DNA of 47,699 nucleotides from a virus, in IMG/VR virus record IMGVR_UViG_3300027859_000902, positions 1 through 47,699 of that record, one strand, 5' to 3'. Positions 7,171-14,564 of this stretch are shown here, piece by piece. The notes beneath the pieces are model-generated. The model had not been told where the DNA came from. It worked only from the letters and a program-made list of their open reading frames with translations, and ran no database searches. The position numbers and the translations under genes were made by a program. The first letter of the stretch is position 1. Each line of letters starts with the position of its first letter.

Positions 7171-8091
7171 TTACTCTCTAGCCAAAAACTGTTTGCTATT
7201 ATCTCTTATTGGATTTTGGTACACAGTCTTAAAAAACTTGCTCTGCCCGGCATCTAATGGCTCTATTGCTATAGGCAATAAAAGTTCATTAATAAGTTTA
7301 ACACCGTAATCTTCAGTAGCAAGAAACATAGCTTCATCATCTAGTTTTTTGTTATCCCAATATTCATTTAAATATTTAAAATCTCTAACATTTATATGGT
7401 CCCAATCTGTACACATTGTTTTGTACAAACCTTCTCTAGCACCATAAATTGCCCAACGTCCGTATTCTATATCTGCACCTACCATAAGCCAAATATACAA
7501 ACGATGTAAATTCTTCCAATGGTTGTTGTTAAAATTATCTATAGATACACGTTCGCCTCTATCCAATGCCATTTTGACACCTTCTCTAAATCCTGCTCTC
7601 CACGCTTGATGTGGTGTGCCATTGTTGTGTATATCACTGAATGTGCCTTCCATTTGCACATATTCAGTATTCCAACAAAAATCTACTTGAGCGTGTGGAT
7701 TATCAACAGGCGCATTTTCGTGTGTTTTCATATCCAGAACATATTGTTTAGGCCAACACTTTATACCACCATTGCCATACGATAAACCATTAATAATATT
7801 TTTTGCTGTCCAACTTATAACTTTATCAGTTAGATCTAAATTTTCATCAAAATTAATTGCTTGTGATAAAAAATCATCACGTATACAATTATCTCCGTCA
7901 ACTGTAATAAATCTATCTGTATCGCTAAGTTCAGCACAGGCTTTATGGGCACTGTCGCTGCCTTCTACTCCGTGTACACGCTTTGCCCAAGGCACTTTTC
8001 TACACAAATCTGCATAGTTTTTTTCTGCATTAGGTTCATCATAACTTAGATAAACAATATCATAATCTATAACACGGAACGTATTAGCCAT
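7171..8091 (-). CDS. Glycosyltransferase-like protein, single-domain relative of 2380-3711
   Basis: 306 residues. It opens with YDIVYLSYDEPNAEKNYADL and later RVHGVEGSDSAHKA, ITVDGDN (D65, D67) and INGLSYGNGGIKCWP, each matched in order in the third unit of the protein at 2380-3711 (YDIVFISYQEPNADENY, RIHGVKGIHQAH, IIDGDAD, INGLVYGYGGVKLFP). The DGD motif is the likely nucleotide-sugar/metal site of a GT-A fold. The second half contains HQAWRAGFREGVKMAL and a conserved-looking RLYIWLMVGAD...YGRWAIYGAREG block shared with the relative. It starts 8 bases inside the preceding gene and is followed one base later by the radical SAM gene. Probable role: sugar transfer onto a glycan or protein; acceptor unknown. 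Confidence 0.7.
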   Translation of the reverse strand: MANTFRVIDYDIVYLSYDEPNAEKNYADLCRKVPWAKRVHGVEGSDSAHKACAELSDTDRFITVDGDNCIRDDFLSQAINFDENLDLTDKVISWTAKNIINGLSYGNGGIKCWPKQYVLDMKTHENAPVDNPHAQVDFCWNTEYVQMEGTFSDIHNNGTPHQAWRAGFREGVKMALDRGERVSIDNFNNNHWKNLHRLYIWLMVGADIEYGRWAIYGAREGLYKTMCTDWDHINVRDFKYLNEYWDNKKLDDEAMFLATEDYGVKLINELLLPIAIEPLDAGQSKFFKTVYQNPIRDNSKQFLARE

Positions 8092-8644
8092 TTACAACCT
8101 CGTGGTAGTACGTAGAAAACTTTCTTATAGTATAAAGGCTAACGCTAACATTGTCAAATTCAAACTTGCTATCAAAAGGTATTTTTTTAGTTTTACTAAA
8201 GTCTAAAGTTTTATACAAAACATTAGGGTCGTATAATTTAGTTACACTATAAACTTGATTACTAGGATCAATAGATATACTTTGAGATTCAACATAATCT
8301 AAAAATTTTTTATCTAGTTCTAGTTCCCAACATTGATCGACATTATTTTGTTTTATTTTTATTTCATATGTATCTTCAACTTCGTGTGGTATTTCATACA
8401 CAAAATTTTGTGTATCAAAACTTTCATTGTATTGTTGCCTGCTTTTTAAAACATATTTCTTTTCTACAAAATCATATTCAACTTTGTAGTCACGTAGTGA
8501 TTCCTTGCCTTCATTAAAATGTCTGACATCTTCAAAATCTACTAACAAGTTTTCAAAGTTTTCATCAGGTTTACGTGTAATTTTATCAATTACTCCGTTT
8601 TCATCAAAACAAACATATCTGTCTGTGCTAATTGTAATTCTCAT
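8084..8644 (-). CDS. Protein of unknown function, beta-rich
   Basis: 186 residues with no family I recognise. It is rich in charged and aromatic residues in alternating patterns (YKVEYDFVEKKYVLKSRQQY, TYEIKIKQNNVDQCWELELD), suggesting beta-strands. There is no signal peptide, membrane segment or clear catalytic motif. It sits between two glycosyltransferase-like genes, touching the upstream gene (one-base overlap) and overlapping the downstream gene by 8 bases, so it is an integral member of the operon. It could be an acceptor or a structural component, but that is speculation. Confidence 0.6.
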   Translation of the reverse strand: MRITISTDRYVCFDENGVIDKITRKPDENFENLLVDFEDVRHFNEGKESLRDYKVEYDFVEKKYVLKSRQQYNESFDTQNFVYEIPHEVEDTYEIKIKQNNVDQCWELELDKKFLDYVESQSISIDPSNQVYSVTKLYDPNVLYKTLDFSKTKKIPFDSKFEFDNVSVSLYTIRKFSTYYHEVVNG

Positions 8645-9486
8645 TATAATCCTAAATATTTCTCATATACAGTAATTATACGATTTTTAACAAAGTTATC
8701 TTCTGTATAATGAAAAACACCAGTTTGTGTATAATTACCTATTTTAAGTTGTAAGTCCTCACCTAAATATGTGCCTACACGATTTTGCCAACTATCTATT
8801 ACACTGTTTTGCCAATTTTGTATTCTTGGTTTCATATGTATAAAGCTAGGATATTTAGCACGTGGATTTGTAACTTTATTTTCTATACCCATAATTTTTA
8901 CAGCAATAGCACTTGATAAATCTATACTACATTTACGTTGATACATTTTACCACCTGTGTGTTGCCTGTAAAATTGCTGCCAATTATTTGTAATCATTTC
9001 TAACCAGGTATAAAACTCGTGTGCAATATCTGATTTTTTATAGTAATGTAATCCACTATACAAGTTTGGTAGTTTATTTTTTGAAAATGTATGTCTATAG
9101 TAATCATTTGTAACAAGTTCATTTCTATATGTGTAAACATTGCTTGTAAAAAATAAATCATAATTTTTTAAGAAATTAAACCAGTTGCTTATATCTTGTA
9201 ACACAAGCATATCAGTATCCATAACAATACATTCATCATATGGTGTAGCGTGATATGTTTTCCATCTATTTTCTATCTTCCAATCACTATCTTCAGCGTG
9301 GTCGCCCCAAGGTATTTCTACTATGTCATCAAAAACTTGTTTGTATTTGTCTTGCACTGTGTCATTTGTTATTAAACATATTTTTGCATTTTCGTTGGTT
9401 GCACGAATGCTCATAGCATTTAAATATGCTTGTTGCACATAATCTACTTCAGTGTTTTGTGCGAGCATTGTAAAGTTATTACTCAT
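8644..9486 (-). CDS. GT8-like glycosyltransferase
   Basis: 280 residues. The order of features fits nucleotide-sugar transferases of the GT-A type: an N-terminal strand and helix (DYVQQAYLNAMSIRATNENA), then KICLITND, and YDECIVMDTDMLVL with the DxD metal motif at D90-D92. The late segment LPNLYSGLHYYKKSDIA matches the position where such enzymes carry an acceptor-side motif, and SFIHMKPRIQNW supplies a histidine that may bind the diphosphate. It is a paralogue of the next gene upstream (9479-10303), sharing the SPYDE/TPYDE...VMDTD block. Overlap with that gene is 8 bases. Likely role: modification of a surface glycan or of virion protein during infection. Confidence 0.72.
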   Translation of the reverse strand: MSNNFTMLAQNTEVDYVQQAYLNAMSIRATNENAKICLITNDTVQDKYKQVFDDIVEIPWGDHAEDSDWKIENRWKTYHATPYDECIVMDTDMLVLQDISNWFNFLKNYDLFFTSNVYTYRNELVTNDYYRHTFSKNKLPNLYSGLHYYKKSDIAHEFYTWLEMITNNWQQFYRQHTGGKMYQRKCSIDLSSAIAVKIMGIENKVTNPRAKYPSFIHMKPRIQNWQNSVIDSWQNRVGTYLGEDLQLKIGNYTQTGVFHYTEDNFVKNRIITVYEKYLGL

Positions 9487-10303
9487 CCATAACTCTCGCT
9501 AAACTAAACTTATTCATAACGTGTAAATTACTTCCTTTGAATTTTACAAAAGTATATTCGCCAAGTCTATCTTGTTTTTCTACCAAAACTTGAAATACAT
9601 CATCTTTTATTGATAGTAATATATCTCTATCAATTGCATAAAACTTTTTACCAGGCAATGTACCAACAAAGTTATTTTTTGTATAACCAGATAATATATG
9701 CACAGCTATGCTAAATGCAAAATCATTTCTATATACAGTATTTTTAAATTGATAAACACCTCTATAGTGCATATAGTTTTCTTTAATATGTTTTATTAAG
9801 TTAAAAAATATTTCACTGATATCATTTTTCTTAAAATAAACTACAGTAGCCCAATAAAAATCTATACCGCTGTCACTAATAGATTGAAATTCTGGTGTAC
9901 CGTTATATATTCCTAAATGTGTTGCATCTTTATATAATAAAATACTTTTGTTTTGTTCAAAACAATTTAACAACTTATCATTTGCAACAATATAATCAGT
10001 ATCCATTACAATAGTTTCATCATAAGGAGATAAATCAAAACTATTTTCTCTACCGTAATTATTAAATGCAAGCACACGTTTACTAAGTGATCCATCCCTA
10101 TAGGCTTTACGGCTTGTCAAACCCTTTTCTACTTTGATTACTTGATCAAAATACTTGCCAAAACAATCACATTTGTCTATATCAGTAACTATACTTACTG
10201 GTAAATTTAAATATTTTTTTATGCGATTTGCACAAAAAACAGCTTGCTTAACGTAATTTATGCTTTCATTGTTAAATGCAAATAGCAGTACGCCTTGGCT
10301 CAT
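9479..10303 (-). CDS. GT8-like glycosyltransferase, paralogue of 8644-9486
   Basis: 274 residues. The N-terminus GVLLFAFNNESINYVKQAVF followed by LPVSIVTDID and YDETIVMDTDYIV (DxD at D101-D103) fits a GT-A nucleotide-sugar transferase. Order and spacing of these blocks match the downstream paralogue, though overall identity looks modest, so the duplication is old or the pair has diverged in substrate. A segment with TVVYFKKNDISEIFFNLIKH parallels the HYYKKSDIAHEFYTWLEM block of the partner. It overlaps the 115-residue gene upstream by 4 bases (ATGA) and the paralogue downstream by 8, so expression is probably coupled. Acceptor unknown. Confidence 0.7.
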   Translation of the reverse strand: MSQGVLLFAFNNESINYVKQAVFCANRIKKYLNLPVSIVTDIDKCDCFGKYFDQVIKVEKGLTSRKAYRDGSLSKRVLAFNNYGRENSFDLSPYDETIVMDTDYIVANDKLLNCFEQNKSILLYKDATHLGIYNGTPEFQSISDSGIDFYWATVVYFKKNDISEIFFNLIKHIKENYMHYRGVYQFKNTVYRNDFAFSIAVHILSGYTKNNFVGTLPGKKFYAIDRDILLSIKDDVFQVLVEKQDRLGEYTFVKFKGSNLHVMNKFSLARVMDE

Positions 10304-10647
10304 AAATTCATAATACTTTCAACTGATCTTTCTTGCATAAGTTTATTATAGTCTGTTAAGAATCTATTTGAATATGATTGATAATTATTTAGAATTGCAT
10401 TTGTAAATTCTTGTAAATCGTGACAGTCAACAGGAATGTCATTATCATCAATTAAAATTGTTGACTCTTGTTCAAGAGAAAGTAAACTTTGACAAAAACT
10501 TATAAGTTCACGTGTGATAGAAAACTGTCCGCCTTTGTAATGCAGTACAAGATTTTCTTTATATTGTTCTTTGAGTAATCTTTTTTGATTATCAAAAGTT
10601 GCCATATAATTACTAATTTCAAGTGCTTTTTCTAGGCGTTCGTCCAT
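10300..10647 (-). CDS. Small conserved phage protein of unknown function
   Basis: 115 residues, predicted mostly helical, with a central segment HYKGGQFSITRELISFCQSL and an acidic patch ILIDDNDIPVD. It resembles a small hypothetical protein I associate with marine T4-like phages, from memory only; no function is known to me. It is first in accessory operon 2, with a strong ribosome binding site (AGGAGA, 10653-10658) five bases before the ATG and a sigma70-type promoter further up. Early expression is therefore likely. It overlaps the next gene by 4 bases. Confidence 0.65.
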   Translation of the reverse strand: MDERLEKALEISNYMATFDNQKRLLKEQYKENLVLHYKGGQFSITRELISFCQSLLSLEQESTILIDDNDIPVDCHDLQEFTNAILNNYQSYSNRFLTDYNKLMQERSVESIMNL

Positions 10648-10673
10648 AGTTATCTCCTATCTATACGATGTAT

Positions 10674-10702
10674 AGTATATAACTAAATTTTAGCATTGTC
10701 AA
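10674..10702 (-). promoter_or_regulatory. Sigma70-type promoter for accessory operon 2
   Basis: On the minus strand TTGACA (10697-10702), 17 bases, then TATACT (10674-10679). The -35 box begins four bases past the stop of the preceding structural gene, so late transcripts from upstream could also run into this operon unless stopped. Predicted leader is about 20 bases and contains AGGAGA. Confidence 0.8.
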
Positions 10703-10705
10703 TGG

Positions 10706-11791
10706 TTAAAGTGAACTATTTACTGCACCTGTGGGTGCTGTTTGTACAATCGCATCAAACGTACTTGCGCCAATATTAAAAGTACTATTAGGTGTATAAG
10801 TAAAAAGATTACTTGTAATTGTACCAGTAACTTGTTCGTCAGTTGGTGAACCTTGCTCGCCTGATTCTACCTGATAACCTGTACCTGTATCACTGTCATC
10901 AAATATAATTTCAAATATCATTTGACTGGTGTTTGGAATTACTAAATTGATTTGATATTCGTTATCATCATAAATTTGGGTACTAGGAATACCACCCGGA
11001 TTACCTCCTGAAACACCACCACCTTGTTTTGTATATAACCTAGTAGCACTGTTAAAAAATCCACCACTAGTTGCACTGTTTGTGCTTATTGAACCTAGTG
11101 AATATTCGCTACCAGTTCCGCCTGTTCCTAATGATTCTGTAAAATAGTTTGTTGCTTTTTTCCAAAAACGTATTTTGCCCATTTCATTAAGAATACGTTG
11201 CCAATCCTGATCTTTACTGTTTGCTGTACCACTTGTACCGCCTGTCAAACTAGCATCAAAACGTATTTGTCCGCCGGCATTAAAATAATGATTACGTGCA
11301 TTTGCACTACTCCAGCTAACAGTTACTCTATGACCTATTCTATAATTAGCACCTGTACCCCAATTACTGCTTCTTACACTTGATACACTTGTACTACTTG
11401 TTGTGAGCATACCAGCTTCGTCAAAATTAGCAACAGGAAATTCAGTGGTATTTCTGTTAAATGATGTTAAATCGTTGACAAACAATTGAAAGTCTGTTAT
11501 GTTGGCCCACTCGATTATATCTCCTACATCAACTCTGTTTAATGCTATTCGTGTATTATCTGTGCCAAACTGATGTATATGTCCAGCTTGTAAATCTTTC
11601 CAAATATTGTATTGCTGTAAACTGGTAATCACATCGCTAACACCAGGAGTGCTGCCTCCAACAACTAAGCCACTTAAAAGTGTACGTCCGTATCCAAGAT
11701 TTACGTTACTTGTAGTAGGGCCAACAATTGGCGACATAAGATTATGGATACCATTATAGTCTGATGCAAGTATTGGTGTTCCGACTGGCAT
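10706..11791 (-). CDS. Virion structural protein, paralogue of 11801-12982
   Basis: 361 residues, rich in Ser, Thr, Gly and Asn, as is usual for fibre or baseplate decorations. The segment HYFNAGGQIRFDASLTGG followed by DQDWQRILNEMGKIRFWK is matched in the next gene by GFFNAGGELRFTASIVNL and TTDWAAMLTNMGTIKFNF, so the two share a domain (here about residues 165-215). The N-terminus PVGTPILASDYNGIHNLMSP is a short structural lead. No enzymatic motif or membrane segment is seen. It is last in the late structural unit, with its ATG nine bases past the stop of its paralogue and AAGGAGT as ribosome binding site. Exact place in the virion is unknown; near the tail fibres is inferred from position. 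Confidence 0.65.
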   Translation of the reverse strand: MPVGTPILASDYNGIHNLMSPIVGPTTSNVNLGYGRTLLSGLVVGGSTPGVSDVITSLQQYNIWKDLQAGHIHQFGTDNTRIALNRVDVGDIIEWANITDFQLFVNDLTSFNRNTTEFPVANFDEAGMLTTSSTSVSSVRSSNWGTGANYRIGHRVTVSWSSANARNHYFNAGGQIRFDASLTGGTSGTANSKDQDWQRILNEMGKIRFWKKATNYFTESLGTGGTGSEYSLGSISTNSATSGGFFNSATRLYTKQGGGVSGGNPGGIPSTQIYDDNEYQINLVIPNTSQMIFEIIFDDSDTGTGYQVESGEQGSPTDEQVTGTITSNLFTYTPNSTFNIGASTFDAIVQTAPTGAVNSSL

Positions 11792-11800
11792 TAAGACTCC

Positions 11801-12982
11801 TTACAAACTTTGTATTCTCGTAATCGTAGGAGTGACGTTTTCAACATATGGTCCTGTTGCACGATATTCTGAAAGTACACTAGTCAATTCTCCTCCTACT
11901 CTTTCGTCAGCTCCTCCAGAGCCATTAGCGTCATCTGTAAATTCTACTTTGAATTGTATTTGTTTTGCACTGTTTTCTTTAGCGTATATTATGTAATCAT
12001 TTTCTATGTATACGCCACTACCTGTTTTAGTATATATTACTTGATATGAACTTGTCAAGTCATAATTTCCAATAGCACTACCGGTACCAACATTATTTGA
12101 ACTTACAGTATCTGCAAAATTAAATTTTATTGTTCCCATATTTGTGAGCATAGCAGCCCAGTCTGTTGTTTTTTGATAATTATCATCACCTGGTGAAGGT
12201 AAGTTTACAATACTTGCTGTAAATCTTAATTCGCCTCCAGCGTTGAAAAAACCTCTACGATTGTTTGCATCAGCAAAGGTTACTGTAAATTCGTGAACCA
12301 CTTGTTGAGGAGTAGATGTACCGCCCCATAAATCTGTACGTGTTACTGAATCTTTTACTGCTGGATCAGCTTGTGTAGAATCTACATTATGTTTTGCATT
12401 TTCACATAATGTTGTTAATGATTCATATGTTTGATATGATTCTTCTCCAATTGTATGAAAAAATGATCCACCTGACGTATAAGTTCCCCAACTAACATCA
12501 CCAATAGGATTAGTTAAAGGTGTTCCTGATGTTCTATCATAATTGCTGTATAATTCAAATTCAGTTGCACTCAATACTTTGGCATAACCAGAAACTTTGT
12601 TTAGTTGTGTCATACCGTTAACACCAATAATATAATCAACCCACAAACCTTCAATTAGCATATGTACTTCGTTTGTTTGTATTGTAACTACATTGTTATT
12701 TAAAGTATTAATATAAGCATTTGCAATAGTGATTTGTGTAGCATTGTCTTTAACTTGCTTAATTAATGCTGTTGGTTCTGTACCAACTTGATGTGTTCTA
12801 ATTTTTATTAGATCAGCATATAGTGCATTCATTTCAGTAGCAAGGACTAAGTTTTCTTTTGGTACCTGGGTAGAAGTAACAGCTTGGTTATATCCACTTG
12901 TTCCTACGCCTACTCCTAAAAGATTACCAATTCTTGATTGTAAAAAATTGTACCTCGCAGCAGAAATTATTTGATTTACCAT
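11801..12982 (-). CDS. Virion structural protein, fibre-associated
   Basis: 393 residues. The N-terminal part (VNQIISAARYNFLQSRIGNL, NALYADLIKIRTHQVG) looks helical and may form an attachment or trimer region; the rest is beta-rich. Residues about 240-300 share the FNAGGELRF...DWAAMLTNMGTIKF domain with the following gene. It has its own candidate late element (TATAAGTA, 13001-13008) 18 bases before the ATG, overlapping the stop codon of the preceding fibre gene, and an AAGGTGA-type ribosome binding site. I do not recognise a T4 counterpart. It is probably a tail or fibre component made late. Confidence 0.65.
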   Translation of the reverse strand: MVNQIISAARYNFLQSRIGNLLGVGVGTSGYNQAVTSTQVPKENLVLATEMNALYADLIKIRTHQVGTEPTALIKQVKDNATQITIANAYINTLNNNVVTIQTNEVHMLIEGLWVDYIIGVNGMTQLNKVSGYAKVLSATEFELYSNYDRTSGTPLTNPIGDVSWGTYTSGGSFFHTIGEESYQTYESLTTLCENAKHNVDSTQADPAVKDSVTRTDLWGGTSTPQQVVHEFTVTFADANNRRGFFNAGGELRFTASIVNLPSPGDDNYQKTTDWAAMLTNMGTIKFNFADTVSSNNVGTGSAIGNYDLTSSYQVIYTKTGSGVYIENDYIIYAKENSAKQIQFKVEFTDDANGSGGADERVGGELTSVLSEYRATGPYVENVTPTITRIQSL

Positions 12983-13000
12983 ATACTTTCACCTTTTATA

Positions 13001-13008
13001 TACTTATA
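13001..13008 (-). promoter_or_regulatory. Candidate late-type promoter element
   Basis: TATAAGTA on the minus strand, one mismatch from T4 TATAAATA, 18 bases before the ATG at 12982. It is the weakest of the set because it departs from the shared TAAATA core, but the spacing fits. Confidence 0.45.
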
Positions 13009-14533
13009 CTTTAAGCACACACTCAACTAGTTTCTCATCTTCATTATCATTAGACTCTAATGCTATTCCAACAAGTGCTACTGTGTTTACAATACCAACC
13101 ATAACATTTTCATAAGTGCCGCAAACGCCATTTTCCCAAGCATAAACTGCTTCGCCTTTAGCAACAGCACCTTTTACTCTTACAGGAAGTCTTCCTTTTA
13201 AACCAATGTATTGCCCGTCAGCATCGCTGTTCATCATATATGCTGGATCTGTAGATACAACACCTATAGGCATATCACTATGATTTGCAGGGCATACTTC
13301 GCAATCAACGTCTCCGCATACTGCTACTGCTGTTCCTGGTGCTAATTCTGAACCAGTTTTATATTTTTCTGCTAAGTCAGCATACCTAGCACGAGTTGCT
13401 GTACCTGTAAATACATTTGCAACAAGATTACCATTTGAGTCTCTAACTGCTACTGTGTCTGGATCACTTGTAACTGATCCTATACGATCATTTCCTCCAA
13501 CAACAAGCGCATTTGCTTTTGTAGCTGTACCACTGAATGTTGTTGCGTGTACTGTATTCCAACGTAGACTTGCTGTACCAAGTTTATACGCATTATCAAT
13601 GCCTGGTACAAGTGCAATATCTGCACCATTTGTAAATCTTGCAATTTCAAGTAAGCCAGTGCCTGATGTATATGTTTGAAATTTTATTTCATCTCCAATA
13701 AGATTAGATAGTGTTGCTTCGTTGCCGTTTGTTACGTGCATTTGAAAGTCTAAACTATCGCCAACCTTGATACCAGCATCGTCCTGAAAGTCTACAGATA
13801 AACCAGGGCCTACACTTCTAATAAATTGACTAGAATCTAATCCGTCAAATTTAAGAGAGTTACTTGCGGTTCCCCAAAAGTATGGTAAAACTGTATCATC
13901 ATCTACACCTGTTACACCTGTACTTGGTGTTCTAATAAGTGTAATACCTTTTTTCACAGCTGGAAAATGTCCTGGAATATCATAATCGTCTAATGAAGCA
14001 GGCTGATTACTACTTGGTGTAAAAGCAACATCACTAGTCATAAAAATTGGATTGTTATCGATTAATGCAATTATTACTGGTACTGTTACATCTGATGGCG
14101 AAGTTGCAACATTTGTACTTAATAATTGTGTTGTTCCTGATCCAGCAGCTTGTGGACCTACAAGAATAAATTCATTTGCACTAGTTCTTGCAAATAACTG
14201 ATTAGTATTGCTGTTATACCAAAGGTCACCTTCAACAAGTCCTGCTGGTTGCGAAGAGCTTACTTCTGCACCGCCTGCTGTTTTCCAGGTTGTTCCTGTA
14301 TAATATTTTAGTTTGTTTACTGAACTATCAAACCAAACTTGTCCGCTTAGTGCTTTGCTTGGACTAGTTGCTCCTGCAAAACTTTCTAATAAAAACAAAA
14401 AGTTTTCGTTTTGCGCTTCGCCATATCCACTATAGTTCTTACCAATTAATTTCAAGTCAGTTGTATTATCAACTGTACCGTCCTCAAGCGATAGTAGCTG
14501 CTCTCCGCTAAATCTGTTAATTATGTATGCCAT
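13004..14533 (-). CDS. Tail fibre protein with shared N-terminal domain and Cys-containing C-terminal domain
   Basis: 509 residues. Residues about 20-130 (TDLKLIGKNYSGYGEAQNEN, LSGQVWFDSS, LKYYTGTTW) are the N-terminal domain shared with the next two fibre genes, probably the part that attaches to the tail. The middle is beta-rich. The C-terminal third begins ARYADLAEKYKTGSELAPG and includes a cysteine cluster CGDVDCEVC (near residues 403-411), followed by VRVKGAVAKGEAVYAWENG, a domain type common at the end of phage fibre proteins. Cysteines are rare in such proteins and the cluster could bind metal. It has its own late-type promoter. Likely role: host-surface contact. Confidence 0.75.
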   Translation of the reverse strand: MAYIINRFSGEQLLSLEDGTVDNTTDLKLIGKNYSGYGEAQNENFLFLLESFAGATSPSKALSGQVWFDSSVNKLKYYTGTTWKTAGGAEVSSSQPAGLVEGDLWYNSNTNQLFARTSANEFILVGPQAAGSGTTQLLSTNVATSPSDVTVPVIIALIDNNPIFMTSDVAFTPSSNQPASLDDYDIPGHFPAVKKGITLIRTPSTGVTGVDDDTVLPYFWGTASNSLKFDGLDSSQFIRSVGPGLSVDFQDDAGIKVGDSLDFQMHVTNGNEATLSNLIGDEIKFQTYTSGTGLLEIARFTNGADIALVPGIDNAYKLGTASLRWNTVHATTFSGTATKANALVVGGNDRIGSVTSDPDTVAVRDSNGNLVANVFTGTATRARYADLAEKYKTGSELAPGTAVAVCGDVDCEVCPANHSDMPIGVVSTDPAYMMNSDADGQYIGLKGRLPVRVKGAVAKGEAVYAWENGVCGTYENVMVGIVNTVALVGIALESNDNEDEKLVECVLKV

Positions 14534-14552
14534 CGTTGTTCCTCATATAGTA

Positions 14553-14560
14553 TATTTATT
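14553..14560 (-). promoter_or_regulatory. Late-type promoter element
   Basis: AATAAATA on the minus strand, 19 bases before the ATG at 14533, with GAGGAAC as ribosome binding site in between. Confidence 0.65.
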
Positions 14561-14564
14561 TGTT

